A DNA stretch of 15,728 nt, from NCBI RefSeq assembly GCF_003458415.1, contig NZ_QRUF01000027.1:1-15728 (forward strand), in the 5' to 3' direction. This DNA is from Collinsella sp. AF25-2LB. GTDB taxonomy: Bacteria; Actinomycetota; Coriobacteriia; Coriobacteriales; Coriobacteriaceae. Positions 6,759 through 15,728 of this stretch are shown here, piece after piece. The notes beneath the pieces were generated by a model. That model had not been told where the DNA came from, searched no databases, and worked only from the letters and a program-made list of their open reading frames with translations. Every line of letters begins with the position of its first letter. Positions within the stretch are counted from its first letter, which is position 1. Both the position numbers and the translations under genes were made by a program.

Positions 6759-7079
6759 ATGGCCGGTATGAACATGCAGCAGATGATGAAGCAGGCCCGC
6801 AAGATGCAGGAGCAGCTTGCCGCCGCGCAGGAGAACCTCAAGTCCCAGACCGTCGACGCCTCTGCCGGCGGCGGCATGGCCAAGGTGACCGTTAACGGCG
6901 AGATGGAGCTCGTCAACCTCACCATCGATCCCGATGCCCTCGATCCCGAGGACGTCGATATGCTGCAGGACATGATTATGGCTGCCGTCAACGAGGCCGT
7001 CCGCGGCGTCAACGAGCTCGCCAACAAGCAGATGGGCGCCATCACCGGCGGCCTCAACATCCCGGGCATGCCGTTCTAA
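6759..7079 (+). CDS. ybaB: YbaB/EbfC nucleoid-associated protein
   Basis: Protein of 106 aa, the usual size of the family. It opens MNMQQMMKQARKMQEQLAAA, the conserved amphipathic helix rich in Met, Gln and Lys. The beta core with GGGMAKVTVNGEMELVNLTI and the second helix of the family follow, ending in GGLNIPGMPF. YbaB/EbfC proteins form dimers that bind DNA and associate with the nucleoid; their genes sit between dnaX and recR in very many bacteria, as here. AAAGGAG lies 7 bases before the ATG. recR follows after 15 bases, so the two are probably co-transcribed. Confidence 0.95.
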   Translation: MAGMNMQQMMKQARKMQEQLAAAQENLKSQTVDASAGGGMAKVTVNGEMELVNLTIDPDALDPEDVDMLQDMIMAAVNEAVRGVNELANKQMGAITGGLNIPGMPF

Positions 7080-7094
7080 GACACGCATATATAT

Positions 7095-7691
7095 ATGAGT
7101 GCGAATCACAGTCTGCAAAAACTGCTCGATGAGCTGGGCCGCCTGCCGGGCATTGGTCCCAAGTCGGCCCAGCGCATCGCCTATTACCTGTTGGAGGCCG
7201 ACGCCGAGGAGGCGCGCCGCCTGGCCGAGGCCATCCTGGAGGTCAAGCAGGAGGTCCACTTTTGCAGCCGTTGCTTTAACTACGCCACGGCCGACGAGTG
7301 CTCCATCTGCCAGGACCCGATGCGCGATACCACTCGCATTTGTGTGGTGGGCGAGCCGCGCGACGTCCAGGCAATCGAGCGCACGGGCAGCTACCATGGC
7401 CTGTACCATGTGCTGGGCGGCGTGATCAGTCCCATGGACAAGATTGGTCCCGAGCAGTTGCACATCCGCGAGCTGCTGGCGCGTCTGGGCCACGAGGATA
7501 TCCATGAGGTCATCATCGCCACCAACCCCAACATCGAGGGCGAGACCACGGCGAGCTACCTGGCCCGCACTATCAAGCCGTTGGGCGTCGAGGTGTCGCG
7601 TCTGGCAAGCGGCCTTCCCGTGGGCGGCGACCTGGAGTATGCCGACGAGCTTACGCTTGGCCGCGCCATCGAGGCCCGTCGCGCGATTTAG
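7095..7691 (+). CDS. recR: Recombination mediator protein RecR
   Basis: Protein of 198 aa, standard RecR length. It opens with a helix-hairpin-helix ([20 protein letters not shown]), followed by a four-Cys zinc finger at C57, C60, C69 and C72. The Toprim domain includes [14 protein letters not shown], the glutamate of GEP and the [14 protein letters not shown] block. The C-terminus is [19 protein letters not shown], the family signature. RecR works with RecF/RecO to load RecA on SSB-coated gaps. No Shine-Dalgarno precedes the ATG; the start is embedded in an alternating AT run (7088-7096) only 15 bases after the ybaB stop, so translation probably depends on coupling to ybaB. Confidence 0.97.
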   Translation: MSANHSLQKLLDELGRLPGIGPKSAQRIAYYLLEADAEEARRLAEAILEVKQEVHFCSRCFNYATADECSICQDPMRDTTRICVVGEPRDVQAIERTGSYHGLYHVLGGVISPMDKIGPEQLHIRELLARLGHEDIHEVIIATNPNIEGETTASYLARTIKPLGVEVSRLASGLPVGGDLEYADELTLGRAIEARRAI

Positions 7692-7728
7692 GTGGCGAGC
7701 CTGCTCCTGCCGTATGTTTTCCTCGCGA

Positions 7729-7758
7729 CGCACGGGGTAGTCATAATTTCCCTGTGCG
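7729..7758 (+). other. Imperfect hairpin downstream of recR
   Basis: CGCACGGGG (7729-7737) pairs with CCCTGTGCG (7750-7758) over nine positions with one G-U pair; the loop is 12 bases. There is no T-run after it, so it is not a standard terminator. It could protect the recR mRNA end or be part of the regulatory region of the next operon. Confidence 0.4.
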
Positions 7759-7766
7759 ACTGTAAG

Positions 7767-7782
7767 TTTGTTGTGCAACAAA
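7767..7782 (+). promoter_or_regulatory. Upstream operator-like palindrome (GTTGTGCAAC)
   Basis: TTTGTTG-TG-CAACAAA forms 7-bp arms. Its core GTTGTGCAAC matches GTTGCGCAAC at 7843-7852 in nine of ten positions. The right arm also takes part in an overlapping inverted repeat ACAAAG-ATG-CTTTGT (7778-7792), so in RNA the two hairpins would exclude each other. Confidence 0.5.
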
Positions 7783-7807
7783 GATGCTTTGTATCCGCTT
7801 ATCGCAT

Positions 7808-7830
7808 GGATGCTTCCACTCGCATCCTTA
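7808..7830 (+). other. GGATGC/GCATCC hairpin, possible weak terminator
   Basis: GGATGC (7808-7813) pairs with GCATCC (7822-7827), followed by TTAATTT. This may end the ybaB-recR transcript, but the stem is only six pairs. Confidence 0.3.
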
Positions 7831-7842
7831 ATTTGCTCATTC

Positions 7843-7852
7843 GTTGCGCAAC
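7843..7852 (+). promoter_or_regulatory. Operator-like palindrome GTTGCGCAAC over the -35 box
   Basis: Perfect 10-bp palindrome, second copy of the GTTGYGCAAC motif. It covers the proposed -35 (TTGCGC, 7844-7849), which is the position of a repressor site. Centre-to-centre distance to the first copy is 73 bp, close to seven helical turns. Confidence 0.5.
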
Positions 7853-7872
7853 CTTTTGGGTTCGCTGATACA
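7844..7872 (+). promoter_or_regulatory. Promoter of the membrane protein-kinase-FHA operon
   Basis: TTGCGC (7844-7849), a 17-base spacer and GATACA (7867-7872); TACACT at 7869-7874 is an alternative -10 with 19-base spacing. Transcription would start near 7880, giving a leader of about 57 bases that contains the hairpin and T-run at 7897-7921. Confidence 0.5.
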
Positions 7873-7896
7873 CTCAAATATGGATTCGAATGAATG

Positions 7897-7921
7897 CGCC
7901 GCTCCCGAGCGGCGTGTTTTT
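7897..7921 (+). terminator. Intrinsic terminator or attenuator in the operon leader
   Basis: CGCCGCT (7897-7903) and AGCGGCG (7908-7914) form a 7-bp GC stem with a CCCG loop, followed by TGTTTTT. It lies after the proposed promoter and ends 3 bases before the Shine-Dalgarno GGAGGAG (7925-7931). It could stop read-through from recR or attenuate the kinase operon. Confidence 0.6.
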
Positions 7922-7936
7922 GTTGGAGGAGAACGC

Positions 7937-8842
7937 ATGCGGCCCGGTGGCACTCAGACAAAGCGCGGCGCCGCGGTGCGCATACGACGCCGACTGGGCT
8001 TGGCGCCGCGGGCGTACGCACTGCTATCGTGCTCGCTGGTGCTGGTCATAGCTGGCGTTTCTGCCTATGGCATGACCGTGCCGTCCATGATGCAGGCGCA
8101 TGCCGCACGCGAACCGCGCGTGGGGCATGAGGCCAAAAGCGATCTGGGCACCACGACTGGATATGCTTGGGCAAGTGTGGTCGGGCATATTGTGTTTGGC
8201 ACCGACGATGCGGACGGCGCCGAGGCCCCGGACAACGAAGTCACGCTTGCCAATGGCAAAACCATCGTGCTCACCAACACCAAGATCATCGATCGATTGT
8301 CCAACAATAGCGTGGCGGCAACGGTGAATAAGGTCGAGCAGCAAAAGGAGCAGGACGCCCAGCAGTCCGGAAAGCCCGGTAGCTCGGATACTTCTGGCTC
8401 CGGCTCGGATTCGTCGAGTTCGGGCGGTGGCTCTGGGTCGGGTTCCTCTGCCGGAGGGTCTGGAAACGGCGGCTCGACGGGCGGCAACACTGACAACGAT
8501 GCAAACTCCGGCGGCCTTTCCGCTGCTGAGGAAGAGAGCATTCACAGTTGGCTTGTGGCCAAGTACAACATGCTCGACGGCTATGTTTCTCGTGCCAATG
8601 ACGTGGTCTCGACCTATAACTCTACGGGAGATCCCAGGCCGTGCGACAGCCTGGTCGGGGAGATGTTTGTCATTCGAGCCGAGTTCGGTCGTCAGACATT
8701 CTCGCCCCGGTCAAGGTGGTATCAGCAGTATGCCAATCTGTGGGGCTGTTACACCAACCTATGTCAATGGGTCGGCCATTACGGCGATGATGACGTCGCG
8801 CTCGGTAACTTCAACAATAACGTGGCGGCGCTTGCCCTATGA
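7937..8842 (+). CDS. Single-pass membrane protein with Ser/Gly linker and unknown C-terminal domain
   Basis: Protein of 301 aa that I do not recognise. The start is ATG at 7937, with GGAGGAG five bases upstream; the frame extends 31 codons further upstream but that part crosses the terminator hairpin. The N-terminus is basic (RIRRR) before one membrane segment at about 26-46 (YALLSCSLVLVIAGVSAYG), so the rest is probably outside. Residues about 60-145 hold a small region with NEVTLANGKTIVLTNTKI and a charged helix. Residues 145-194 are a disordered Ser/Gly linker. The last 107 residues (195-301) look helical and Trp/Tyr-rich, with Cys at 236, 271 and 276. The stop overlaps the kinase start (ATGA, 8839-8842), tying it to the kinase operon. 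An extracellular sensor or substrate of that kinase is a reasonable guess only. Confidence 0.8.
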   Translation: MRPGGTQTKRGAAVRIRRRLGLAPRAYALLSCSLVLVIAGVSAYGMTVPSMMQAHAAREPRVGHEAKSDLGTTTGYAWASVVGHIVFGTDDADGAEAPDNEVTLANGKTIVLTNTKIIDRLSNNSVAATVNKVEQQKEQDAQQSGKPGSSDTSGSGSDSSSSGGGSGSGSSAGGSGNGGSTGGNTDNDANSGGLSAAEEESIHSWLVAKYNMLDGYVSRANDVVSTYNSTGDPRPCDSLVGEMFVIRAEFGRQTFSPRSRWYQQYANLWGCYTNLCQWVGHYGDDDVALGNFNNNVAALAL

Positions 8843-10683
8843 TGACCGATCTTGCATCCACCACACCACAATCGCTCGGTCGCGATCCCATGGTCGGCCT
8901 GCGCCTGGCGCGTGTCGACGGGTTTGAGCCGGCCATTGCGCTCGGTCAGGACGAACTGCCTGCCTATCTGCGTCGTTTTACGATACTGTTTGCCGACGAT
9001 GCCACCATGCGCCGTGGCGGTATCGGCCGCGTGACGCGTGCTGTCAACGCCCAAGGCGAGGACGTAGCACTCAAACAGCTCATCTTGCCGACGCGCGATG
9101 AGTTTGACGACGATGCCGCCCATGAGTCGCTGGTCGCCAAGTTCAAAGCGGCATTTCGCGAGGAATATGAATGCCATCGCGCCCTTTCGGGCCTTAAGGG
9201 CTTTCCCCGCCTCTATGGCTGGGGCGAGGTTGATGGTGTGCCTGCAATTGTCATGGAATGGGTCGAGGGCGAGACGCTCGCCCGCTTGCGTTCGCGACTC
9301 GCCGTGGACGATGCCGGACGCCTGTCGCCGCTTGTGGCGGCGCGTCTGGGTCGCGACCTGTTCGATCTGCTCTGCCGTATGAGCCTGGTGGGTGAGGGCT
9401 TTGTCCATCGCGATATCTCGCCCGCTAATATTATGGTGCGCACGGCGCGTCTACCGCTTGACCGGCAGCTTGCCGAGGGCACCTTTGACCTGTGCCTGAT
9501 CGACTTTGGCTCGTCGCTGGCGCTTGAGCCTGCGTCGGCCGTGGCCGGTACCGGCGGCAAGGCATCCTTTACCGAGCGCTATGCCACGCTGCGTCGCGCG
9601 ACGGTTGCCTATGCCCCGCCCGAGATGCTCACCGACGATATTCCCGATCTGCGCGCTTTGCGTATGTCGCCGGCGATCGACGTCTATGCCGCGGCAAGCA
9701 CGGTTTACGAGCTCATTGCCGGCGTCGCGCCATACGAAGCCGCGCCGAGCACTTCGGGCACCTCGGGTTCGCGCAAAAAGACGCGCGACATCGCGAGCCC
9801 CTACCGTCTCAAGATGGACACGCGGCCCGACTATCCCATTGGTGCCCATGCGCCCGGTTGTGATTTGACTCAGCTGCTTCGTCGTGAGCCCGATGTGGCG
9901 CTCGCCGCGGCCGAGCAGGCCCAGCAGCTAGGGCTTGAGCCGGATTCCGAAGAGCTACGCGATGCGCTGGCGTTTGTCGATGCCCAGCTGTTCGACGTGG
10001 TGATGGCCTGTCTGTCCAGCCATCAAAAAGATCGTCCCGAGCCGGCGGCGGTCGAGGCGGCGCTCTCAGCGTTTTGTGACCACTATGCGCAAAATGTCGG
10101 CCGTTCGCTCCGCGGCGAGCCGCTCACGCCGTGCCCCATGGATGCGTCTGGCCGCGCGGTTCGTCGCGCGCTGATGGTCGGCGCGACGGTCGTCTGTGGC
10201 GTGGTTTGGGCTGTGATCGTGGTTTCGGCCGCGCTGCTGGCGTCGGGCGCTCGCGTGACGGCGACTTTGGGATCGCTCGTGTGGTCTGGGTCGCTACCGG
10301 GTATTATTGCCGCACTGGCGTTGGCGCTGCCAGGCATAGCCGGCGTTGCCGCGGGGGCGCTTGCGCGCGATCGGCGCTCGGGCTTCCTGCAGGGTGTGCT
10401 TGCGCTTTCTGCCTGCGAGGTTCCGGTGCTGGTTGTGGCTGCATGTAGCGTATTTTCCCAACGCGCCGTGATGGGCGGCCTTGTTGCCGCTCTGGTTGCA
10501 ACCTATACGCTTACGTGGTTTTTGCTTGCGATGGGCTTTGCCTTTGAACTTCCCGTTTCGGCACCACGACGCACAAAAGCCCAGATGGCGACTCCGCTTG
10601 CCGGTGGAGCCGCAGCTGCCCGTACTTTTGGCGGACCTGTCGAAGTATCGTCCGATTCTATTTCTACGACTAAGGAGGCCTAG
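8839..10683 (+). CDS. Ser/Thr protein kinase with C-terminal membrane segments
   Basis: Kinase of 614 aa starting in a four-base ATGA overlap with the preceding gene; a second ATG at 8842 is equally possible. Motifs: glycine loop RRGGIGRV at 58-65, ALKQ lysine K79, alpha-C glutamate near 110, catalytic loop HRDISPAN at 190-197, IDFG at 221-224, APPE at 259-262, and structural Asp281 in IDVYAAAS. The usual catalytic-loop lysine (HRDxK) is serine, as in a known set of bacterial HRDIS kinases; other catalytic residues are present. A stretch of about 90 residues (300-388) is inserted before the last kinase helices, which end in QKDRPEP. Four hydrophobic segments follow (about 444-570), then a Ser/Thr-rich tail that could be autophosphorylated. 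No PASTA repeats. It is paralogous in layout, not closely in sequence, to the kinase at 425-2278. An FHA protein follows after 3 bases. Confidence 0.92.
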   Translation: MMTDLASTTPQSLGRDPMVGLRLARVDGFEPAIALGQDELPAYLRRFTILFADDATMRRGGIGRVTRAVNAQGEDVALKQLILPTRDEFDDDAAHESLVAKFKAAFREEYECHRALSGLKGFPRLYGWGEVDGVPAIVMEWVEGETLARLRSRLAVDDAGRLSPLVAARLGRDLFDLLCRMSLVGEGFVHRDISPANIMVRTARLPLDRQLAEGTFDLCLIDFGSSLALEPASAVAGTGGKASFTERYATLRRATVAYAPPEMLTDDIPDLRALRMSPAIDVYAAASTVYELIAGVAPYEAAPSTSGTSGSRKKTRDIASPYRLKMDTRPDYPIGAHAPGCDLTQLLRREPDVALAAAEQAQQLGLEPDSEELRDALAFVDAQLFDVVMACLSSHQKDRPEPAAVEAALSAFCDHYAQNVGRSLRGEPLTPCPMDASGRAVRRALMVGATVVCGVVWAVIVVSAALLASGARVTATLGSLVWSGSLPGIIAALALALPGIAGVAAGALARDRRSGFLQGVLALSACEVPVLVVAACSVFSQRAVMGGLVAALVATYTLTWFLLAMGFAFELPVSAPRRTKAQMATPLAGGAAAARTFGGPVEVSSDSISTTKEA

Positions 10684-10686
10684 GTC

Positions 10687-11625
10687 ATGACATCTCAAGT
10701 TGAGCTCACCCCATGCGGGGCCATGTTTGACATCTTTAAGCGCGCGGCGCATCTGAGCCATATCGAGCTGTGCGGCTTGGTGCTTTCGTCCCGTCCGCTC
10801 GCCGACGGCCGCAGCCCACAGAGCCGAGCCGCCGATCGCTCTTGGGTTTCCCGCTTTATCGTTCGCGCGCCGGTCGGCACGCTTCAGCATCGCTACTTTG
10901 CCGAATACGGTACCTCGGCTGCGCGTATTATGTCGCAACTGGCCCTGCGCCAGCGCAATCCCATGGACTCCACGGCTGTGATCAATATGGTGTGCGGTCC
11001 TGCAGGTGAACCGATGGTACGCGCGCTCGAAGAGTGCCACCAGGACACGAATCTCTATCGCAACGCGCTCGATCGCCTGTCCCAGGCGGCGGAACTCATG
11101 CCCGCCGAGCGCGCCGAGGCCGTGCTGGTGCTGTTTGTCGCCGTCGGCTGTTCGGCGGATGTGCGGTCCTCGGTGAACTATGCCATCGACTACGCGCACG
11201 CGACCTGTGGCGGAGGCACATCCACGCCGCGTTCGCTTGGCATGTCGATGACCGCGGGCGAACGCGAACCCGCCCCGGCGCACCCCTTGGGCTTGCTGCG
11301 CGTACAAAACAGTTTTGTCGTGAGCGCCCCGCGCTGGATTCAGCCGAGTGAGCAGGGTGTTGAGATTGGCGCGCTGGCCACTGGCGAGGGCGATATTACC
11401 GACGTCGGCGACGATGTCTCGGCCCGCCATGCCCATATCTGGTGCGATGCTCAAAATATCTGGCACGTCGAGGACTTGTCGTCCACCAACGGAACCGTGG
11501 TGGTAAACGGGGCCACGCGCGTCTGCATTCAGGTCGAACCCGGCCGTTCCGCCCAACTCAATCCCGGCGACGAGCTCAAGCTCGGCGAATCCACTACCTA
11601 CGCCATTCTCTTCGGTGCCCTCTAG
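10687..11625 (+). CDS. FHA domain protein with unknown N-terminal domain
   Basis: Protein of 312 aa, three bases after the kinase stop, with AAGGAGG 8 bases before ATG inside the kinase gene's end. The C-terminal third (about 222-310) is an FHA domain: DDVSARHAHI with S245, R247 and H248, then EDLSSTNGT with N268-G269-T270. FHA domains bind phosphothreonine, so this is the likely reader of the adjacent kinase. The usual Gly-Arg before the pThr pocket appears as IGALATGEGDI, without the arginine, which may weaken binding. The N-terminal 200 residues are soluble, mostly helical, with several Cys (10, 29, 103, 117, 155, 174), and match no family I know. No membrane segment is seen, so it is probably cytoplasmic and recruited by the kinase. 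Confidence 0.88.
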   Translation: MTSQVELTPCGAMFDIFKRAAHLSHIELCGLVLSSRPLADGRSPQSRAADRSWVSRFIVRAPVGTLQHRYFAEYGTSAARIMSQLALRQRNPMDSTAVINMVCGPAGEPMVRALEECHQDTNLYRNALDRLSQAAELMPAERAEAVLVLFVAVGCSADVRSSVNYAIDYAHATCGGGTSTPRSLGMSMTAGEREPAPAHPLGLLRVQNSFVVSAPRWIQPSEQGVEIGALATGEGDITDVGDDVSARHAHIWCDAQNIWHVEDLSSTNGTVVVNGATRVCIQVEPGRSAQLNPGDELKLGESTTYAILFGAL

Positions 11626-11657
11626 CCGGCAGATAGGGACGTTCCTTTTCTGCCGGC
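11625..11657 (+). repeat. 9-bp inverted repeat after the FHA gene (terminator or REP-like)
   Basis: GCCGGCAGA (11625-11633) pairs perfectly with TCTGCCGGC (11649-11657), and the first arm begins on the last base of the stop codon. There is no T-run after it. Within and after it lies a direct repeat, GGGACGTTCCTT (11636-11647) and GGGACACTCCTT (11663-11674), 10 of 12 identical and offset by 27. The combination resembles dispersed REP-type repeats. It may still end the operon transcript. Confidence 0.6.
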
Positions 11658-11736
11658 ACTTGGGGACACTCCTTGGCGCACCAGAGCCGGTCGCCCAGGG
11701 ATGGAGGGGCCATTTTGGCCCTTGGCAGTCACCCAA

Positions 11737-11750
11737 GGTAAACCTTTACC
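11737..11750 (+). promoter_or_regulatory. Operator-like palindrome GGTAAA-CC-TTTACC
   Basis: Perfect 6-bp arms around CC, 40 bases upstream of the candidate nifJ -10. The position suits an activator or an upstream repressor site for the oxidoreductase gene. The regulator is unknown; it does not match the Rex or FNR consensus. Confidence 0.4.
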
Positions 11751-11789
11751 GCCCGCCTATATTTGCCGAAATTACACTTGACGGCGGGG

Positions 11790-11795
11790 TACAAT
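11790..11795 (+). promoter_or_regulatory. Candidate -10 box for nifJ
   Basis: TACAAT is a good -10. The region 17-18 bases upstream reads CGAAAT/CCGAAA, which is not a -35; TTGACG at 11778 is too close and TTGCCG at 11763 too far. An activator-dependent promoter would fit. Transcription would begin near 11802, just at the first leader hairpin. Confidence 0.4.
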
Positions 11796-11798
11796 AAA

Positions 11799-11823
11799 CC
11801 CGCATGCGGATTTCCGTTGCGGG
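11799..11823 (+). other. First hairpin of the nifJ leader
   Basis: CCCGCA (11799-11804) pairs with TGCGGG (11818-11823), with a nested CGG-ATTT-CCG. At the very 5' end of the predicted transcript it could stabilise the mRNA. If transcription starts inside the arm, the stem would be shorter. Confidence 0.4.
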
Positions 11824-12028
11824 CGCTTCCCATCGCCGGGGCGTGCCCGGGAGCATCCGGCATGCGGCCTTTGCGGCGCTCGGTCATGTGCAAGACGGGT
11901 AGCTGGGCTTGTGGAGCGCGTGCAGCCCTCCTCGCCTCGGCATGCCTTCTCTCCACGCCATGTACCTGCTGCTGAGCCTGCCTGCCAGATGATTGGAAGC
12001 AACAGCGAAAATCCCATCACGCCAACAT

Positions 12029-12044
12029 CCCGGCGATCGCCGGG
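12029..12044 (+). promoter_or_regulatory. 16-bp perfect palindrome in the nifJ leader
   Basis: CCCGGCGATCGCCGGG is fully self-complementary around GATC and lies 32 bases before the nifJ start. Just after it, TATACC (12050-12055) can pair with GGTATA (12072-12077), placing the Shine-Dalgarno AGGAGAGG in a loop next to the start codon. Either could set translation efficiency. Confidence 0.5.
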
Positions 12045-12076
12045 GCCTGTATACCTATATGAGAGGAGAGGGGTAT

Positions 12077-15616
<3,540 letters not shown>

Positions 15617-15688
15617 GTCTCCCACCGCAGGATCTGAGGGCTAACCTTCGCGGACGTCCTCGGACATGAAAGAACCCCCGCTGCGCAC

Positions 15689-15728
15689 TGAACTGCGCCC
15701 CAATTCTTGGACGGGCTAATAAGCGGCC
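15689..15728. mobile_element. Possible IS3-family (IS150-type) terminus, cut by window edge
   Basis: The last 40 bases begin TGAACTGCGCCCCAATTCTT and continue with GGACGG. IS150-group ends commonly follow TGnACTGnnCCCAA…TTGGAC, which this matches well. No transposase is inside the window, so the element, or a solo remnant, would continue to the right. The 72 bases between the nifJ stop and this point contain a small GTCC-TC-GGAC hairpin but no clear terminator. Confidence 0.42.

Larger units (their letters stand above)
11626..12076. other. 451-bp region between the FHA gene and nifJ
   Basis: No protein gene is convincing here. It contains the REP-like repeat (11625-11674), a hairpin AGGGGCC-ATTTT-GGCCCTT (11705-11723), an operator-like palindrome (11737-11750), a candidate -10 (11790-11795) and a leader of about 275 bases with several stable hairpins before nifJ. 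The leader matches no riboswitch I can name; I saw no T-box, RNase P or tmRNA signatures. Confidence 0.6.

Noticed and set aside
7844..7936. Upstream in-frame extension of the 301-aa membrane protein
   Set aside because: It would read through the proposed promoter and the hairpin with T-run; ATG at 7937 has an ideal ribosome site.
6582..8021. Minus-strand frame of 479 codons spanning ybaB and recR
   Set aside because: It runs opposite two certain genes and across an intergenic region, with no ribosome site and no recognisable domain.
10294..11736. Minus-strand frame of 480 codons opposite the FHA gene and the kinase 3' end
   Set aside because: Shadow of coding bias; the plus-strand FHA and kinase motifs are clear.
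11763..11975. 70-codon plus-strand frame upstream of nifJ
   Set aside because: It starts at a TTG before the likely transcription start, has no ribosome site and a Cys/Ala-rich composition typical of GC-rich leader sequence.

Overview
The window is about 15.7 kb of high-GC DNA (roughly 60-65% G+C by eye). The gene set is that of an anaerobic, high-GC Gram-positive actinobacterium: a single-chain pyruvate:ferredoxin oxidoreductase, a long Ala/Pro-rich DnaX, the dnaX-ybaB-recR neighbourhood, and eukaryotic-type Ser/Thr kinases next to FHA proteins. A gut Coriobacteriia member such as Collinsella fits best. That assignment is an inference from protein style and gene content, not from a marker gene.

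Layout, left to right. (1) 1-3381, minus strand: a YcxB-like membrane protein, a 386-bp gap carrying a striking array of inverted repeats, a Ser/Thr kinase with a multi-pass membrane tail, and, overlapping it by GTGA, the start of a DUF3662 (FhaA-like) protein that runs off the left edge. (2) 3497-5923, plus strand: dnaX, with repeated Pro-Trp motifs in its tail. (3) 5945-6758: an AT-richer island with a small minus-strand membrane protein of unknown function and possible gene debris. (4) 6759-7691, plus strand: ybaB and recR, a conserved recombination/nucleoid pair. (5) 7692-11625, plus strand: a regulatory gap with twin palindromes and a hairpin plus T-run, then a three-gene operon of a single-pass membrane protein with a tethered C-terminal domain, a second Ser/Thr kinase with membrane segments, and an FHA-domain protein. 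(6) 11626-12076: a repeat, an operator-like palindrome, a candidate -10 and a structured leader. (7) 12077-15616: nifJ, the pyruvate:ferredoxin oxidoreductase. (8) 15617-15728: a short tail whose last 40 bases resemble the end of an IS3-family element.

Two separate kinase + FHA signalling modules therefore flank the replication/recombination genes. Neither kinase has PASTA repeats, both carry poly-hydrophobic C-terminal membrane regions, and no PP2C phosphatase is visible here. The right-hand module (7937-11625) is the best candidate for an undescribed system: its membrane protein and FHA N-terminal domain match nothing I recognise. The best non-coding candidate is the 62-bp-period hairpin array at 2439-2608.
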